Assembly: GCA_023634235.1 (NCBI GenBank) | Contig: JAMKCF010000011.1 | Location: 19,516,027-19,580,026 of the forward strand | Direction of reading: 5' to 3' | Source: Pisaster brevispinus | Lineage: Eukaryota > Echinodermata > Asteroidea > Forcipulatida > Asteriidae | DNA length: 64,000 nucleotides | Part shown: in pieces, positions 62,841-64,000 of the stretch | How positions within the stretch are numbered: the stretch's first letter is position 1 | How the letters are laid out: each line of letters opens with the position of its first letter | Notes under the pieces: model-generated | Database searches by the model: none | What the model saw: only the letters and a program-made list of their open reading frames with translations | What the model was told of the DNA's origin: nothing | Program-made: the position numbers and the translations under genes

Positions 62841-64000
62841 CGCTACGTTCCACCGCCAATAAATAAATGCTCGCAGTTCCTGAAAATTCCAAAACTACGT
62901 AAGGTTAGCAAAGATTCTTTACAAGGATGGTGGGTTTTTTAAACATGTGCATTCCATCCACCCTCTTCTGTTCATCTATACGTTACGTTGGTCACTTGAA
63001 AAACGCATTCTCGAAGTGAAACTGTGGCGTAAAGTAGGTTGATCAACGCGTCTTTAGGAGCAGTCATTACCCGTACGGGAACGTATGTTCTATGTCTAGG
63101 TCTGCAGCAGGCATAAATTTTATTTATTCTTTATTATCTGAGAGAGGGGCTTGAAAGGTCAGTTGACTGTATTAACACTCTCACAAGGAAAATGAGTTCA
63201 CCTCAAAACTGATTTTGACCTTGGACTCTCTTTAAGCAGTGAAAGAGTTAAATTAAGGCTAGCTTCGTGAGTAAACTCAAGCAACGCATTCTCTTTCGGC
63301 AATTGTTGTCCTCCCTTTTGGTAGGAGTATGTGGTGTACGGAAACAGTCGCCATTTAACACCAATGTTTCTACTCACTGGTTTATTTCTATATATATTTG
63401 AACGTTTCGACAAATCTTTTCTCCTACCCATTTTATATGTATATATATATATATGTTTCGTCACATTAGTGAAAAGAAGCATATAATGAAATACAACCCT
63501 GTGATAGTCATTGTTATTGTAGCTACAACAAGGTGGTGTTTGTCAAAATCTTTCAGGACGAACCCAGTGGCATGGGTTATGACCTTGTTGCATGGAACAG
63601 TGTGCGTCTCAAGACAACCAACCTATACCCCACTATGCCACAACAGTGACATTTTGAGGCAAACACATGCGTTTAGAGAGTAGAGCCACATCCCAAAATG
63701 CTTCAATAGGAGTGGTAAACTGGAGAAGCCACCAGCTGTGCTCAGTTGCAATTGAATTCGGGCCACTGTTGGAAGAGATCAAATTCTCAACTTTGGTTAA
63801 TTTCTGCCGTGGCAATCCGTGGCACTGATCGACCATACATACAAATACAGTGACAGGAAAGTGTGGCATGGGTTACCTCACCATCGTATGCATAGCAAAG
63901 ATTTTGAGGCATCTTGGAGTATGCACCTGTTATAGGGTCTTCAAGAGTTCAATATGTGACGTTGCCCTGAATTGAATTCGAACAAAAACACATCTTATGC
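62841..64000. other. non-coding right end of the window
   Basis: AT-rich; a (TA)n run at about 63437-63453 and no exon recognised. The 65-95-codon open frames have no supporting features. Confidence 0.45.

Noticed and set aside
1..64000. CRISPR arrays, prokaryotic operons or an intact retroviral or transposase gene
   Set aside because: Spliced genes, SINE-like units and AT-rich introns mark this as animal nuclear DNA. No evenly spaced direct repeats with unique spacers, and no reverse transcriptase, integrase or transposase motifs, were seen.

Overview
The window looks like metazoan nuclear DNA, AT-rich, with long introns, GT-AG splice sites and dense short non-autonomous repeats. The repeat mix (tRNA-derived SINE-like units, fold-back elements ending in motifs such as CGATTTCACAAAG or GGCCCAATTTCATAGAGCTG, hAT-like elements with GAGTCC or AAGTAC subterminal repeats) suggests an echinoderm, probably a sea star. 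That placement is inference; no marker gene settles it.

Layout. 1-13.1 kb: no convincing gene; repeats and unique AT-rich DNA. 13.1-14.7 kb (minus): one large uninterrupted coding exon for a 531-residue, basic, Ser/Pro-rich protein with a short coiled coil and six basic-directed Ser sites; a splice acceptor lies just before its ATG. 18.6-19.1 kb (plus): a small intronless gene for a single-pass membrane protein with a coiled coil. 23.4-24.4 kb (minus): a two-exon gene of the same architecture. 26.9-60.2 kb (plus): one 33-kb multi-exon gene for a Golgi type II membrane protein of the GOLM1/GP73-CASC4-GOLIM4/GPP130 kind. 60.2-64 kb: its probable 3' UTR, then repeats.

The large gene can be followed through about 18 exons. 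Exon 1 has a short cytoplasmic tail, a transmembrane anchor and the family's F-N-Y-W-type boundary. Exons 2-5 make a Cys-bearing coiled coil, exons 5-8 a very Gln-rich lumenal stretch (CAG arrays, a 120-bp and a 63-bp tandem repeat), and exons 9-18 a highly acidic lumenal tail. Splice phases agree from exon to exon except at one junction: the large exon at 50289-50998 has its best donor in phase 0, whereas the next exon needs phase 1. That exon also follows a fold-back insertion, so this part of the model needs transcript evidence.

Three genes in 18.6-60 kb share one plan (short N-terminal tail, one membrane anchor, coiled coil), on both strands. They may be a local family or a functional neighbourhood of Golgi/secretory coiled-coil anchors. 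This, the extreme Gln/Glu expansion of the GOLM-like gene, and the well-delimited mobile elements are the main points of interest.
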